A stretch of DNA of 64,000 bases. Source: Micrasema longulum (Eukaryota > Arthropoda > Insecta > Trichoptera > Brachycentridae). Location of the stretch: the NCBI GenBank assembly GCA_022494885.1, contig JAGVSM010003671.1, positions 248,001 through 312,000 of the forward strand, in the 5' to 3' direction. A program made the position numbers and the translations under genes. Shown piece by piece: positions 15,301 through 30,300 of this stretch (within the stretch, counting starts at the first letter, position 1; every line of letters begins with the position of its first letter). A model generated the notes under the pieces. It was not told the origin of the DNA. It was given only the letters and a program-made list of their open reading frames with translations, and made no database searches.

Positions 15301-18300
15301 AAATGTTCTGTTTTGAGTTTTTCAAAAATAGTTATATTTGTATTTGTATACCGTGCGCCCGAAGACAGAAGATAAAACTGTGATTTTTTTACGGGTTTGA
15401 GTGGTTCTCGTTCTCATAATAAACTTGTTTTTTTAAAATGAAAAAATATAGGGACACACCAATTGTAAATATCTATAATGTATAAAAACGAGCTCTGAGC
15501 TGGTTTGGACATATAGAGCGAATGGACAACGAAAGAACGGGTAAAAATATTTACAATGCGAATTTTCATAGATGCAGAAATAGAGGAAGAAGACCGAGAA
15601 AGACATGGCATGACCAAATCCAACAAATACTTGATGATGGATATGGCAAAAGTCGGAATAATCGGCGCGCGTGCATGAGAAGATCTATGAATGTAGAGGA
15701 AGCGAGATCTGAATGCAAAGATAGAGTGATGTGGCGTTCTATCCTCTCTGCCTACCCTTACGGGAAAGCGGCGTGATAGTTTGTTGTTATTGTAAAAAAA
15801 ACATTTCTCTATGTAGATAGTCAAAAATTAAATTTAAGTAGGTACCTAAGTACTTGTTTATGTTTGAATTCCAAAACTTAAATAATAAATTATTTAAGAA
15901 TTCTTTTATCAAATGTCAAACTCCGCTCAGAGAGTCAGGAATGCGATTTTCAAAAATGAATAGAATATCAGTTGATATTATTTCAGTATAACCAAAAATC
16001 CAGTAAAAAGAAATAAATAGTTATAAATTATAAGGAATTCAATAAAATAATCTGACTGGGATCCATAAAAAACGAATGTTGATTGTAAACATTCAAAAAC
16101 CAGCTTTTTTTATACACAAAAAAATAACCTCCGTCCATTTTTTTGTATTCACATTCTCGGCGAACGCAACCCTGGTGATGGACAAGAAAAACATTTACGC
16201 TCCTAACTTTTTGGTACTTAATAAATTGAGGATTTTATAATCTATAAACCTTCTCGCGGCAAAGATGTACATTTAACTGAAAACCGCACGTAAATCGGTC
16301 CGGTAGTTATCGAGTCCATCGAGGACAACCATTCGAACATTGCCTTTTGTATATATAGATAGAAGAAGAAGATGCAGGATTTTCACTTAAATAATCGTTT
16401 AGATTGATTTTACATAAAATATTACAGAATGTGCATTTTTTCTCATAAAACAATACTTTACAGCAAAAACAAACTATCACATCATGTCAGGTCATGCCTT
16501 GTCTTTCTCGGTCCTCCTCGTTTTTTTACTCCATCAACAATCGCATCGTAAATCTTTTTAGTCGTTCTTTCGCTGTTTATTTGCTCTACACGTACAAACC
16601 ATCAAAGCACCCTTTTCTTAGTTTTGAATATAATGCTTGTTTCAGCTTTGCATACTGCACGGATTTCGATATGTGTGCATTTAAAATATGCAGTTTTACC
16701 ACACATTCGCCTGAAAAATCTCATTTCAATAGTATTCAGCCTACTTTCTTTGTTGTTTTATTTCCAATTCCACACATTAGCGTCGGTACCTGGACTCCAT
16801 TGCATTACTTTTTGATATATTTTAATTTTAAAGCTTTTCAATCAATCGTACTCCATATTAAGTAAAAGAACTGAAATCTTTATTGTTGTGGGTAGAATAA
16901 CACTACACAATATATTATATAAGTATGCGTGGGGTGCACGATGCAAAAAATAATGAATAAAAAATACTTTACATAAATGTTCAAATCTGTCACAATATAC
17001 GATGCTGGAAGATGACAAACTTCAAATGGATATGACACTTTTTGCAGCAAAGAGTGAATAATTCGCATCAAAAGAAATGAATAAAAAATACACTGCATAA
17101 ATGTTAAAATCTATCACACAATATACGATGCAACCAAGATGACAAACTTCAAATGGATATGACACTCTTTGCAGCAAAGAGTGAATAATTGGCATCAAAA
17201 GAAATATGTTCATTGTTTGGAAGAGGGGATTTATAAAACTACCCAAGTCAAAAAAGGCATCTTCTATTTCACTAAAAACAAGATTTTTTTGTTGCAATTA
17301 CCTATCGATCTAATACAATTTTTAAAGGTGTTTCAGTCGTTGAAAATATAGGGATGGAAAGAATGAGTAATATTTAGAAAGGATGGTGAGTGCCGGGAAC
17401 AAGATAAACGGTGCACTTAAATCAACCTTGGAAAATATTTTTTTGCCGCAGGAGGCAAAATTAGCAGTTCACAGTGGAGTTCTGATGCCGACCCTTATGC
17501 ATGGGAGCGAAGTACGGAATTGTAATAACAATGATGAAAATATGAAATGAGATCACTCAGGCGAATGTATAGTAACACGTAACAATATGTATGATAGGTG
17601 CAATGTCGAGATCTGTGCATTATTTAAGACTGAGACAAGCATTATGGCCAATATCAAGAAAATAACTTGGCGTTGGTTTGGACAAGTAGAGCGAATGGAC
17701 AGCGTAAGAACGGCTAAAAGAATTTACGATGCGAATGATAATAGATGCAGAAAATGAGGAAGACCGTGAAAGACATGGCATAACCAAATTCAACAAATAC
17801 TTAAAGAGGGACATCTTAAAAGTCAGAATAATCGTCGTGCGCTCGTGAAAAGATATATAAATATAGAGGAAGCGAAGTATGTATGCAAAGACAGCAATGT
17901 GGCGTTCGATCATCTCTACCTACCCCTTCGGAGAAACGGCGTGATGGTTTGGTTGTTTGATCTCAATACCTTAATTGTTTATGTCAACAAAGACATTTGC
18001 TTCTTGCCATAAAATTGTAAAAAAACTCTTTTGAAATAGCGTCTGACTTGTGTAGGGTTGGGTGGGTAGAAAAGTAGCGCGGGTATGGAGTACCACCCGG
18101 TGTATTTCGCCTTAAACCGCATGGATACTTCTCATAGACAATAGACATAAGACACTGCCACATCCGCAGGAACTCGCATGTTGATTTTGTCGCCATCCAT
18201 CGGCCCTAGCGGTCACACAAGTGTACATTTTTTTTTTACCAAAAAGTTTTTTTTCGGATCACAAAAATTAGATACATTCCAACTAAATTAAATATTTTTT

Positions 18301-21300
18301 TTTTTTTTTGCATGTTACGTACATACCAGAATAAGACCAAGCGTGGTACTGAAACTTTAGATATATGTAATAAAACGTGCTGCAAATGTATGGCTAGTAC
18401 GTCCACATCAAATCGTCAGTTTTCTCACCCAGAGGTGAAACCCCTACCTAAAGCTGGTCCGTTAAATATGTCCACTTGAGGAAGAAAGCGTCGCGAAACC
18501 GATATCTTATCCGAAACTCCCGCAAACACAGCCCTCGAACAGTCGAAGAATAAAGTATCTGAGAATCAGAAAAATCAGCTGGTAAAGAAAAGATCATCCA
18601 AGAAAGATACCTTTTCTCCAGCCCAAAAGATAAAGAATACTTTGCATATCATGCTGAGTCTTATTGAGAGAGTTTCCGGGGAAAAAGGTGGGTCCGTGTA
18701 AACAATTTACCTGCAAAAATCATTATAAGGAGGTCTTCTACTTTAATTTTTTTAAATTGTGATTTTGAAGACGATTAATACATGTCATTTTATTTTACAA
18801 TAACGTATTATTTTTTTTATAAATAAAATTATTATTTTTGGTTCTTAATGCAAGTTGCTGATGTATTGGCATTTTTACCCCGATGATGCGGTGAAAAGGG
18901 TATCGATTTCCTCGAGAAAATGTCAATAAAATTCTTACATCTGGAAATAACTACATTATTTTAAATAAAAACTATGCTGCAATAGTGTAATTACAAGTTG
19001 ATAAACTCAGAATCCCTCTAAACGCATATGCACTCGAATTATTCAATTCAATGTTAAAGAAAGCCACTTTTCTCCCCATTCAACCCTACTTATAGAACTA
19101 AAATAATGTTTTTTAAGCGTACTTTCTGATGCCTAACTCTTTTTGACCAAAATATGACGAAGACACTTCTAGCATTAACCACCAGAATTATAAATACAGG
19201 CGACAAGACGATAACAATGACATTTTAGGTAAGTTCCAACAACTACTTCGTTTAAAAAAAAAAGAAAACATAATTATCTAATTGTTTTGTACGGTAGTAA
19301 AATTCTGGCTGCCGCAACAAATCGATGGTTTATAATATTTATATGTATATAGTTTAATATATAATGATTAGAAATACATATTTGTATATCTAAAATTCGC
19401 TTTAACTTTACAGACAATTGGAGATAACTCTATTAACTCCCCACTTGTAATCGGGGCCCTGATTGTTATAGATAAAATATGTCGCCGAAATTAACTTCCC
19501 CGGCCCCGGTATTTAACGATTTGTAACATTCGGGGCAATATAATATAATAATATGTTAAAGTGTGTCAAGTTCGCGTAGGCTTTATTGAAAGTTCACCGT
19601 GTTTTGTCCAGTAACGAACGTTGATCGCTTATGTCGATGTATAGTATTATAATATAATATATTAAGTATTTTACATTCCACTCGGGCGGAGACTACGATT
19701 TGAAAATGCATCGACGATCGAATGTGAAAAGGTCACATTGCAAGCCTTCCTTCCTCCCTCCCTTCCTCCGTCACCCCCACCCTGGCGCGCACCGTTCGGA
19801 GAAGAGTTGAAAATCCCTGAAAGTCCACCGCAAAACTCGTATTCACCACAAAATGATAATAAAAAAAATGTTTGAAGAGTGAACGAGAGCGGGACGGAGT
19901 GAGAAAAACCTCACCGGTTAGAGGAGCACCACTCTAGTTTCGTCACAGATATTACCGTGTGAGTTTACTAGCAACAACGGTGATCTGAAAAGACCATATT
20001 ACACTGACCAAAAACATGGTAAAAGCTTTTCACATATTAAAAAAAAAAGAATTACAAAACACATCATGTATTGTAACGCAAGCTGAGCAAAAACATAAAA
20101 TAATATTACAACAGGGATAGAGAATACCTTAAATAAGGGGATATGGAAGTCTAGGCATTTACAGGGCTTATGATATATCTTATATCTTAATGACTCCTGA
20201 GGGGGTGAAATCCAGTCTTTTGTCTACGAACATTTGGACAACTCAAATATTGTAAATAATATTACATTTATTTTATTTTAAAATAAGAATAACTAATTTA
20301 AAAGCTTTCCGTTTCTTTAATTAATTCACTTAAAATTTCAGACAATACATTATTTTTAATTTTTTAATATTTGAAGCACTAACTTTGAGGTTATTCATTA
20401 TAATAAAATAACTAAAAACTACTTTTTTTTAACCACCTATTTGTTTTTCTTTCTACCCACCGGTTTCAAAGCTATACAAGCTTCTTTATCAAGGTATACT
20501 TAACTAATGAATTCTATCCTATTTTATTTTATCAATGTTTACTAAATATTATGTAGCGAATGGAGCTAATAAATCAAGTATTTTTGTCTTGAAAGGATGG
20601 GAAGCGTAATGTGAGATGAATACTATCTTTAAAACCAGACAGGAGTGGACTAAAGGAAATATTGTTTATTTGATTATTTATTATTTCTTCTTTTAATGAA
20701 TCGCTTTTTTGATTTCTAAGATTTCCAAGTTGTCTAATTTGAATATTTTATTTTCAACATGAAGAATTTTTAATCCAGTGTCTATTAAAATAATGGTTTG
20801 CGAATTCAGAAAAAATATTATTATTTAGGCACCTTAAGTGTTCGTTTACTCCAATATTATACCTAGTTTATTTTTGTTTTTCCAATGTAAATTATATGCC
20901 AGATGACTTTAACTTCGTGATTTTTAAACAATGTTATATTATTAGTTGTGTAAAATGTAGGTTTAATGTTTGATGGCAGTGAATTAGATAATTGTTTATA
21001 AAAATTGTAATTTATAAAAATAATCCTTAAGTCTAGTTTTAAAGATCGTATCCATCTCACATTGCGCTTCCCATCCTAACAAGACTTGATTTATTCGCTC
21101 CATATGAAGTATAATATTAATCAAACATTGATAAAATGAATCAAGATAAAATTCATTAGTTAAGTACACCTTGATAAAGAAGCTTGTAAAGCTTTGAAAC
21201 CGGTCGGTAGAAGAAGAAAAAAAGTTGTTAAAAACACAGTTGTTTTTATTTATTAAATTTTTTTTAGTGCCTATTTTAATTTATATATTTTTAAATTTTA

Positions 21301-24300
21301 TTTTTTATATGACATATCGTACAAAACACTCAATATTTAAATGAGCGAAATAGCGGCTAAAACGATATACGATACGAAAAATTAATATTTAAAATAATAT
21401 TTAAATGAAATATTGTTCAACATTGAAAATGATAAACATGGTGCATAATTTTGGTGAGATTGAAAATATTTTATTTCATTTTTACGCCTTGCAAAAAGAA
21501 CAGTCGCGTTCCAAAACCAGTCAGTTTTTAAGGTTAACAAACTTAAATCATTAGTAATTTTTAAGGAAATAAATGCACGATTGTAGGTTATCTTATAATT
21601 AATTTTCGTATTTTCGTACACCTTATAAATTATAAATATAATCCGTTTACATGAAAATCACAGCATGACATAAAAATAAAATATAAAAGTGGTGAATAAT
21701 ATTTTCAATTGAAAAATAAAAAATACAAATAACGAACATCACGAGGAATCAAGTTGGGGTAGTGCGGCTCAGAACTCGGACCTCCGATCCGTGAGTCCGC
21801 CTATTACTAGCCAAGGGGCCCGACAACCCGAACCATATGAGGTTAAGAGAAATTTTAAATCATCTTAATCCGAGTATGTAGTTAGATGAAAAAAATCCTA
21901 AGTTTTAAGCGACACCTAACTAAAGCGCAAAAAATAAACTGGAAACTAAACACAAAAAAAACAGTATGGCTAAATTTAAATTTTCCGATAAAATTATGCC
22001 AAAAAACATAACCAAATTTGTATGAGCTGTCAGTTTACGTAATTTAGTTTTTATTCAGTTATGTTTGTAACAAATAATCGTAACATTGACCGTAGTTTCA
22101 GTTATTTTATTAAATGTTTGCAAGCCATTTTTCCAAAAAGTGTTTTAATGTCGTTTGAGTTCCTCAGACTCTCATCGTCTCAATTTTTATGTACGATATT
22201 TATCCTAGTGTATTAGCAAAAAGATGATTTATGTCACAAATACTTAAAGAGGGACATGTCTAATATCTGAATAATCATTAAGCGTATATGAGAAGATGTA
22301 TGTATGAAGAGGAAGTCTGGTCTGTATGCGCCCATCGTTCTATTCTCTCTGCTTGCTGAAACGGAGTGATGATTCGTTTGTGATTGATTTATTTTAAACA
22401 TTATTTTCCCTCTCTTGTACATTTATTTACCCTTCTTTCTCTTACAGCATTTCAATTTTCCGCCGACGATATAGTCTTAAGATATGAAAATTCAAACACA
22501 TTTCAAAATACCTGTTTTAACCTGACAAACAAGAAGATATTGCACAATACTTTGTAAAGAAGAAACTATTTCAATTCATCGGTAATACAAGACGTTATTA
22601 TTTGTCATTTTAAAATTAAAATTAAGGCATGTTCATAACCCTCCACGAACCAAAATAATTATTTCGATCTTATTTCACCACCTCATTCGATTCATTTTAA
22701 TGTATTCGAAATTTGTACTTTTAATTCATCAACTTTAATTTAATAATTTTTTGCTCCACGTGTATTCTTTATCTTTACTATTTTTTTATATTCAGATTCT
22801 TTACTCTTACTCAAATTTATAAAAAAAAACAACCTGAATGTAATATTCCATTCTTATTTTATGTTTTAAAAAAAAAAATATTTATATATACACCATAGAT
22901 TTCATCACGTATTCTAGTTTTAGTATACCCATGCACAGGCTCTATGTGGGATTTATTTTTGTTTTCATGTAAAGTGATATATTATGTAATATTTTTGATG
23001 TTTGAAGCCCTTACTTTGTGGCACATTATTATTTGAAAATAAAATAAAATCACTTTGTTTTTATGTACCACTTATATTTTTGTATAATTTAACAAACAAC
23101 TAGTTTCGGCAATACTATGCCTTCTTCAGGGTTAATTACAAACAAACATTTCATATTTAAATTAAATAATGATAAAAAAGTACCAAATGCAAGCGAAAAT
23201 TTGTAAATATTAAAAAAAAACATTTGTGTTATTTAACAACGTGTAAAAAAGTGTTAAAGTGTAAGTAGGAATTATGACGAGGTCAGTATTACGATTTTAA
23301 TTGTTTTATTCGTTGAAGAGGAATTAAGTCGTAGGAAAAGAGGAGCTTTATTGGGAAAGGAAGTGTAGAAGTATCGTCACCTCAGTTCGTTTTTATCTAA
23401 CATACCAAAATCCAAATCTGCAGAAAAAGAGCTTAAAAGTTTTTTTACAAAATAGGCATGAATAATGACCAAACTTTAGACAAAATTAGTTTAAAAAACC
23501 CCTTAAACAATCTTTTAAAAATATTTTTTTCATTCACATTTTATAAATAAAGGCTCTCTCAGAACTCCCGTACACTTTACTCAATTCCGATAAAAATGAT
23601 ATGGTGGACAAAAACGAACTGAAGCGACGGTATGTAGTACCGGCTCGCGTCTACCTACTACCTACTCTCGGTTCAGGCTTCAGGCCCGAAGTGGGACGGC
23701 CGGCAGTAGAACCCTAAACATCTGACGGCGGGTACAGGGCAGGCACAGGCGGTCTGGAGTCGAGCACGGCCACTCAGCACTCAGCCCGCAGCCGCAGTCC
23801 TCACAGTTCTCCGTCAGTCACACGGCGACCTGAGCCGAAGTAAGCCGAAGGGGGCCGCAGCTGCCGCGAGTTACTAACATCTGCCAGTGGGTCCGAAACC
23901 GAGTGCCATCTAATATTCGTGAAATAAATACGGGGCGCCACCCATTCCTTACAAAATGACCGCTTCGTAAAGTTAAAATAACGAGTGCAGTGAAACGAAA
24001 TAAACTCGCTATCGAGAAGTGGTTACTTTGTGTTGTGCTGTTGTAAAAGTTTTGACATAGCCGCGTTTATTAAAGGTAAGAAGGAGATGGTGCTATAGAT
24101 GTGAGACGTACGTCGCACGGAAGCCGTTCTGGACGTAATTCCAGAATGGCTAAAAGTTAAATGATTCGATGCCTTTGTATTTTGTTTTCTTCCAGGATAG
24201 GACTCGAGGATGCAATAAGCACGTATTCTCCGACTGTTTCAGAGTCGTTATCACAAATTTAACTCAATTTCCTGCGGTCATGTTATCACGCGGGAGCATT

Positions 24301-27300
24301 GTTCAACTTTGAGGAAATGAGACAACTACTGTTTTATACAATGGCGTTACAGACATGCTTTAAAAGTTCGTAAACATTCATAACATTGGACTCAACGAAA
24401 AGTACCCATAATAGAATTACGATTTAACAGTAAAATAATTTTATTAGTGAGCTAAATGTTTCGATAGTAAAAAAAACGAGTTTCTATTCGTGAAAAAAAA
24501 ATATACCATATCTATAAGTTCCTATTTTCGATCCGCTTAGTTTATTATTGAATCTCTAGAAGTTCGGTGATGCACATGACCAATAAAGCGCAGTACAAAA
24601 GCCTAAAGTAGCTATTGACGGCATTTCAAAAAGTTCACAAAGCACAGTAAAGTTTACAATGCATCTCGTGAAGTCAGTTATCAGTGGAGAGAGTTGCTTA
24701 TAGAGAGGGCCATACTCGCCTATGCTAGAGCGGGACCACTGACAACAAACGATCCCATAGTATAATATTCCATACTACTGTTCATTCATTTCATGGGGCC
24801 ATCTTACGGCGTATCTCTTCACCTTTACCTTTCTCGCACTGGACAGCTCACTTGCGACTGTGACCACTAATAATAACTACTCGCTTTGCTATAATATAAT
24901 ATTAAGAGAACTACGGGTAATTCAGCTAACTAACTTCAGAACACTCCGTTAGTGTCGAATTGAGGATTACGTTTTGTTGTTTGAAAACAAAGTTATTCTC
25001 TCTAAAAACAATCGATTTATCAAAACACACGTGCATAACAGTAAACAGTACAACACACATTATTACATAATACAACCACAGGTCAGTCGAGATCAATGAA
25101 TCAATTGAGGTGGGTGTAGTTATAATTAGTAACAACCGTAGTAAAATTTAACGACCAATATTATTGATTGTTACAATAAAATGAATACAGATTCCAAATT
25201 TCAACGTGTAATTTGAATAAGACTAGTATTTAGTTGGTAATGTTGGCCAGTAACATTTTGTGTAGTTCAAAAGTTACACATTTAAAGTGAATTCAGCACC
25301 CAGCAAAACAAACATAAAATTTTCTTATATTTCACAATAAACAAAAAAATATTTGGGGATCAAAGTGAGGAATTTGATTTTAAAATATAACCCTTATATA
25401 GCGCCCTGCATCACCCCGCATGCACTTGGTGGGTTATTAATGATTTTATTATGCGCAGAACTGCATCATATTACTATTTATATTTACACAGGGCTAATGG
25501 GTAATTATAAAGCTGGAGTGCAAGATATGATTATTATTAAATTTTAATTTTAGCGGATAAGAATCTTGTTAAAAAATATGAAACAAGTTGTGGTGGAACG
25601 GGGTAAGACAAATAAATCAATTAATAATGCAAAAATTTTAAAGTAATAAGGATCTACCTATACCAATAGATCTACCAACAGTGCATAGGCCAGGGAAGTT
25701 ATACTGATTTAATAATTCTGGATATTTGAAGAATTAACAATACTAGCGTAAAATGACCGAACGTAATAAGTAATTACATAATATTGATGTGTAAAAATAT
25801 TATTCTTGTATATTTTCATCATCATCATCGTCTGTTCGCAGCAGGTAAAATATCGCAGCGTAAAACCGTTATTAAAGCAATAACTCGTGTCGACCTTCCC
25901 AGGAATCGAACCAGAGATCACAAATATGGTAACCAACCACCATAGTACGAGGCGGACTTGTATTACCCATTCGATTTCCTTTCTAGGATTTCAACTGCGA
26001 AAAGCCTTCGTGTCAAAAACACTCGTCCAAGATTCAGGTTCTATTTCACGCACATAACTGTATTCTTCATCCGTCCGGAGGCGGATAATATTTTATAAAA
26101 ATACAATAATTGTCATGCAGGCCAAGAATTAGACAAAGCGTTATGAATCATTATTATTTGAGACATGATTCGGGACTTCATTAAACCCCCTGATAAAATA
26201 GTTACGACGAACAAACAAACGATACGTTTTTATAATCTGACAATCATAATAAACCATGAAAGCGTGTTATAAAAATGTAATATTTGTAGAGGTACACGGC
26301 AGATAAGAAACGCTGTTACCGAAAAAAAGATATACATGAAAGTACGATGAAGGACTTATATTTAAATAAAAAGGCCCTTTTTTACATTTATTTACATCAG
26401 GGGTGCTATTCTGACTCGCTCTTGCGGCACGAGAAAACAGTTTTTCTTGTGTATTTTGTATGTAAAATAACGAGATAATACAGCCGCGAGAGAGTTAGGA
26501 ATACCACCCCAGTGCATGTTTACAAGCTTTTAAGACTTGCGGGAAGAATACAGAATTTAAATGACAAAATGGTGAAACTTTTGTATTCAAAGCTATGCTA
26601 ACTTGTGAACTTTCTCTGTGAGCTTTTTGTATTTTTTTTTTATCGTTTTGATATTTTTAATTAACATGGGTGTTTTGTACATAAAAAATCAGGAAAAAAG
26701 TTTTATGACGGAATACAGAAACATAATATAAGCGACGAGTTTACTTCACATTTAAAATACCAGTTAATTCACTTCACCTCCAATGGGCTCATATGAAGTT
26801 ATTTTGCCGTATAATATAAAATATAGATAACTTATTATCTTCTTTCTAAATAATTATGTACGAATTTCGATAAAATTATAGGTCAATCATTTTATCGAAG
26901 CCTATTTTTAATTAAAAGACTGAGATATTTAAAAAAATAAAATTTAAAAAAAATTGACAGGCATCTAATTACTGAAAGTGTTAATTATTTCCTTTGAAGT
27001 TATTACGAATTGTGCTGAAAGAAATCGTGACCTTAGAAAACGACCGATAAAACCGACGTAACCCGAGGCAGATTAGTGCGTAGCCCCGTCGACTCCTGAA
27101 TTCAGCAGACAGGCACAGCGCACAGCCAATACGGAGACCTGCATACCAACAACATCTCATTCACACCGGTCAGAAATCAATCAAGAAACGGGTTCCAGAA
27201 CACCAACTCGTAAAAAGTTATAGCTTTTTGTATCGGCGGAACACGTGTAAGTGAGACTCTTTTAGGTGGTGGTCGGCTCGAAACGGTGCACTCGATCTGT

Positions 27301-30300
27301 GTCCCGGCACTAATAGCCCAGGGTGAAACTACAAAACAAAACTACGATAGACATAAAATACGAAAGCAAAAATGACTATTAAAATAATGATTCATAAATT
27401 CCTTCTCTTTGTGTATTGGGTATTATTTTATTTTATTTGGAATTTAAACAGATGTACAGCTTAAAATGCTTGTACTTCTACTACTACTTTTACCATCATA
27501 TCAAACTAATCAATTTCATCTGTTTTCAATGCAACAGCAAGGCTTATTACGGGAGTAAAAAAATATTCTCACATCTCACAACATCTTAGAGATTTGCACT
27601 AGTTAAAAAGCCCAGAGATAATAAAATACAAGCTTTGCTGGACAGTATTCAAATCCCTTCATGAAATGGCTCCAAAATACCTATCGGACCTTTGTATTGG
27701 GGAAAATACATGTCGAAATCCGGCGCTCCCCAAACACTAGATTTGGAGATCGTGCTTTTGCCGCCGCCGGCCCCTCTGCCTGGAACCAATTGCCTTCAAA
27801 CCTACGAATCATCGATAGTTCAGATCCCAACTAAAATCCCACTTCTTTAGACTATGATACCCTCAATTTTAAATCTGTAATTATAATATATCACTTTAGT
27901 TTAGTTAGAATGTAAGTTTAGGTATACAATTGTAAAGTGCCCTTGAGGTGATTTTTTACAAAAATGGCGCTATATAAATCAGCCAAATATTATTATTATT
28001 ATTATCACGCCATTTTCCCATAAAGGTAGCCAGAGAGAATAGACCGCCACACACGTCCATGATGGCATACAATTCTAGCTTCTTCTTCTACATTCATACA
28101 TCTTGTCACACATGCCCTTCGGTTCTGCCTGCTTTTGACATGACCAGACTTAACATTTTGGTTTATCTGATCATGTCACGTCTTCCTTGGTCGTCCTCGT
28201 CCCACGGTATCGTTCATTCTTGCCAAATATACAAGTTTTACCATTATTTCGTCATCCATTCTTATACCTATACTAAGAAAAATATAAATAAAAAACGTAG
28301 TAGGGCCTGCGATCCAATTAAACGAGTATGTACAAGTATTCCCTTAAACTTTACAAAATGAAGCGACGGTTTTAACAATATAAATAAAAAGGAAAGGTGT
28401 ATCGACAAAACAAGGAGATAGTGGGAAGGGAAAATAAGGAAAGTGACGACGAGTGGCAGAGGATGAATAAAGGAAAGTAGGAGTGTAAATGTCTATTGTT
28501 ATATTCTTATCTTTGAATGAACTTATAACTGAACATGAGTAACTTGAATTGTTTAAACGTTTTTCATTTTATTTTTACGCAGTTTATTATTATGGATAAC
28601 TTATATAGCGCCATTTTCGTAATGTAATACCTCAAGGACGCTTTACAATGTGAAGATATGAAGAAATAAATTTAATTTTAACTTTTTTAGTTTGTAATTT
28701 AAGAAAAACTCAAATAACATACTTACTTTTTTCTATTGTTTTATTTTTATCGTTAAATGAATTTACAACGGAAACAAAAGAAACTTAAATTATATGCAAG
28801 TTTTTTTTTTTTTTAATATTTTTTTTAACATTACTTTTTTTTATTTCCATATTGTTATATTTTTATCTTTTAAAAAAATACGTATCTAATACATACAGCG
28901 CTGCTGAGAATCAGTATTTAGTGACTCTTTTATCCGTCTAGGTGTACTAAATAATATATTGTAAATAAATATTATTATTATTATAAGAAACATATTACAA
29001 AACGTAGTAAATTGTAATATAAGGTTTTTTTGTTTAAAAATTTTCATTAATATTTGAAGCACGAACTTGGTGATTTTCCATCTTAACATATAAAGAAATA
29101 TTTACTTAGTTTAAAATCACTAAATGTACAAAAAAAAATTGCCGACCGGTTTCAAAACATTACTGTTCCTTCGTCAAGTCATAAGATAAAAACGAAATAT
29201 TATTTACTTACTAAAAATAACAAGAATCTTAAATGCATTATTTGCTATCATTACGTGTTTATTTTTGTTTTTGTTTGTTATTATCTAGGTAGGCAAATAA
29301 AAAATATATTTAGTGATTTTAAACAAAGTAAATATTTATCTATATTTTATGGTTTTAAAAATATTCGATTAAGTAATACTAGAAAAAAAAAATAGAAATA
29401 CTGCAGTAGTTTCGTTCAACACCATAGAAATTTGGCAAGTAGTAATCAAAATTATGGAAACACGGTTTTAAGTCGATGAATAGATTATCGAGGAATATGA
29501 AGAAAAAAAATGGCTGCCAGAAAGTTGACACGATGCACGGTATAAGTACAGTTATGCACGATATAGCCGGACTGAGGACTTCAGAGGCGTCAGACACAGA
29601 TTATATGCGTCAGAAAGTTACCACACTAAAAAAAAAAAAAAATATTTTTTCCATCTGTTTTACTATCTTTCCGAGTGTATGTATCGAGACGTCATAGGAG
29701 CCGGCTTTGTAGTCGATCGGTAGATACATACAGACGATCGTTAAGCGTACCGTATAGGTGATTTCCAAAAGTCATGCAAAATTCATGTTCAAACGAGCAT
29801 TTTTTGCTTGAATTGGGATTTATTGGAGTTCATAATCGCTTTGAAGTGAGCATTTTTTATTACAGAAGCCTATTTAAAATATAAATGAGAACTAGATTTA
29901 ATGTTAATGACGTAAGGAACGCGGACTAATTGTTTGCGGTCATTCCATTGGCTTGTTTCGATCATATGATGTCGATATGACAAGTAGGTAGAACATACCG
30001 AGGTAAAATACGGATAGTACAGAAGTTATGTATACCTTCTCGATATATATAGATAAAGATAGCGTTCGTAATAGAGGCACTGGTGACTTGTGACTCGGCA
30101 CCTTGCCCTTCCGAGAACTCGTCTACCGTCTCGGGCTCTATACTCCATGGCTACAGTAACTACGCTCTACCAGCGGGCTTTACCTACCCGGAGGACTGAT
30201 GACAAGGACGGCTTTACCTAGCGGTGGCCGTCGACCGGCAGTCTCCAGGTCCGTATTCAAATGGGAACTTGAAATTTATCTTCAATTTTATATACGAAGT

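Noticed and set aside
15414..15824. 136-codon minus-strand ORF
   Set aside because: It is the antisense shadow of the LINE tail whose plus-strand frame matches known family motifs.
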